Assembly: GCA_021805885.1 (NCBI GenBank)
Contig: JAJZDR010000064.1
Span: 1-6,087 of the forward strand
Source: a bacterium
Lineage (GTDB): Bacteria; Patescibacteria; Dojkabacteria; JAKAPS01; JAJZLI01
DNA length: 6,087 nt
Direction of reading: 5' to 3'
Under the pieces are notes generated by a model. It saw only the letters and a list, made by a program, of their open reading frames with translations, was not told the DNA's origin and did not search any database. Shown here piece after piece: positions 5,556 to 6,087 of this stretch. Made by a program: the position numbers and the translations under genes. Within the stretch, counting starts at the first letter, position 1, and each line of letters starts with the position of its first letter.

Positions 5556-5723
5556 ATGGCAAAATCATTGGTATCATCTTTATTTAAAATAGCAAGAACA
5601 GTAGATACTGTAGAAAAAGTAGCTCCTGGCAATCCTGGAAAAATTGCAAGATGAGCTAAGAATATTGTAGTAGAAATAACTCTTGCTAAAAAAGGTTTCT
5701 GAAAGATGTTATTTGGAAAATAG
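5556..5723 (+). pseudogene. Small basic protein gene interrupted by two in-frame TGA codons
   Basis: From ATG 5556 the frame runs 55 codons to TAG 5721, broken only by TGA at 5652-5654 (codon 33) and 5700-5702 (codon 49). The product around the stops is protein-like throughout: a hydrophobic/basic start (MAKSLVSSLFKIARTVDTVE), GNPGKIAR before the first TGA, AKNIVV after it, and AKKGF before the second TGA, then KMLFGK. From memory it resembles small basic proteins of phage and CPR genomes that carry an RAKN motif and a GFW near the C-terminus. On that view the TGAs replace an Arg/Lys and a Trp. CGA to TGA and TGG to TGA are each one transition. There is no frameshift. A decayed gene is the simplest reading; read-through, recoding or a suppressor tRNA is the alternative, since the frame stays open after both stops. 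Confidence 0.6.
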
Positions 5724-5732
5724 TACTATTTT
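5717..5732. terminator. Palindrome holding both converging stop codons
   Basis: AAAATAGTACTATTTT is a perfect 16-base palindrome at the meeting point of the converging genes. The plus-strand TAG (5721-5723) and the minus-strand TAG (5726-5728) both lie in it. It has A/T runs on either side, so it could act as a weak two-way terminator, but it has almost no G/C in the stem and no real loop. A second small palindrome, CAATAATATTG (5734-5744), follows. Confidence 0.35.
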
Positions 5733-6087
5733 TCAATAATATTGTTTCTCTTGTCTGATCCATGTTTTGTATGTTTTGTTAATGGTACTGTTGTAGATTT
5801 AATAATATTATTATCTTTATCCTTTATTACTTCAGAATATAAATCATTTTCTCTATCTATAACTCTTGATATTTTATTCCATTCTTGAGTTGAATGTGAA
5901 AAACTATCACCAGAGACTAATTCTCTTTTTATATGATTTTTAAATTTTGAATCAGGATCTCTCTCCTTCCATTTGGACATAAACCTTTCTTCTACCTTTA
6001 TTTCCTCACGAATACTAATATGACCAATCTTTTCTACACTCCCACACTTTCCACATGTATCAAAAGATTGAAAATCACTTGTTATAT
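5726..6087 (-). CDS. CxxC-containing protein with HGSDK tail, 5' end outside window
   Basis: The minus-strand frame is open from the window edge to TAG at 5726, giving 119 visible residues. An internal ATG exists at 5980 (residue 36), but the codons before it encode DTCGKCGSVEKIGHISIREE, including a CxxC knuckle (C11, C14), so the true start probably lies beyond the window and a second Cys pair may be there. Then come a charged helix (EERFMSKWKERDPDSKFKNH), a middle part with SFSHSTQEWNKISRVIDRENDLY, and the tail VPLTKHTKHGSDK. From memory, an L-x-x-H-x-x-HGSxK ending is common in an uncharacterised family of small phage and bacterial proteins; I cannot check this here. The protein is hydrophilic and probably cytosolic. 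It may bind metal through the Cys pair and possibly the C-terminal His. Function unknown. Confidence 0.7.
   Translation of the reverse strand, partial: ITSDFQSFDTCGKCGSVEKIGHISIREEIKVEERFMSKWKERDPDSKFKNHIKRELVSGDSFSHSTQEWNKISRVIDRENDLYSEVIKDKDNNIIKSTTVPLTKHTKHGSDKRNNIIEK

Noticed and set aside
1..6087. Genome-wide TGA=Gly (code 25) or TGA=Trp (code 4)
   Set aside because: The intact genes have no in-frame TGA, all Trp codons checked are TGG, and the kinase-like gene ends at TGA inside folE. A recoded AT-rich genome would use TGA often.

Overview
The window is a very AT-rich stretch of compact bacterial-type DNA. The genes are short, intergenic gaps are small, and none of the seven starts that can be examined has a clear Shine-Dalgarno sequence. 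Several starts instead have a TATAAT-like -10 box only 6 to 10 bases upstream, which suggests leaderless mRNAs. Every Trp codon checked in the intact genes is TGG and none contains an in-frame TGA, so the standard bacterial code fits. Together with the mix of single-pass, polytopic and very small membrane proteins, this suits a reduced genome such as a Patescibacteria/CPR-like organism, or an element living in one. That placement is inference; the window has no rRNA or other phylogenetic marker.

Left half, minus strand (2530 down to 1): a likely four-gene operon read from a divergent promoter. In order it encodes a 310-residue protein I do not recognise, a CYTH-family triphosphate-binding enzyme, a zinc-finger adenylate kinase-like protein with a damaged P-loop, and the N-terminal part of GTP cyclohydrolase I (folE), which runs off the window. 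The spacings are 10, 7 and -20 bases, so the genes are probably co-transcribed. Three of the four belong to nucleotide or triphosphate families, so the operon may handle GTP-derived pterin or another triphosphate metabolite.

Middle, plus strand (2747 to 4443): a signal-anchored, Gln/Asn-rich coiled-coil protein with a four-cysteine exported part, a polytopic membrane protein, and a 31-residue Cys-rich single-pass microprotein with a TTG start. They look like a cell-envelope set, with a possible promoter at each gene.

Right, plus strand: a 347-residue protein with a C-terminal NucS/DUF91-type PD-(D/E)XK nuclease domain, then a 55-codon reading frame broken by two in-frame TGA codons that is otherwise intact. 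It converges on a minus-strand gene with a CxxC motif that enters from the right edge. The two facing TAG stops lie inside one perfect palindrome.

No tRNA, rRNA, CRISPR array, insertion sequence or origin was seen.
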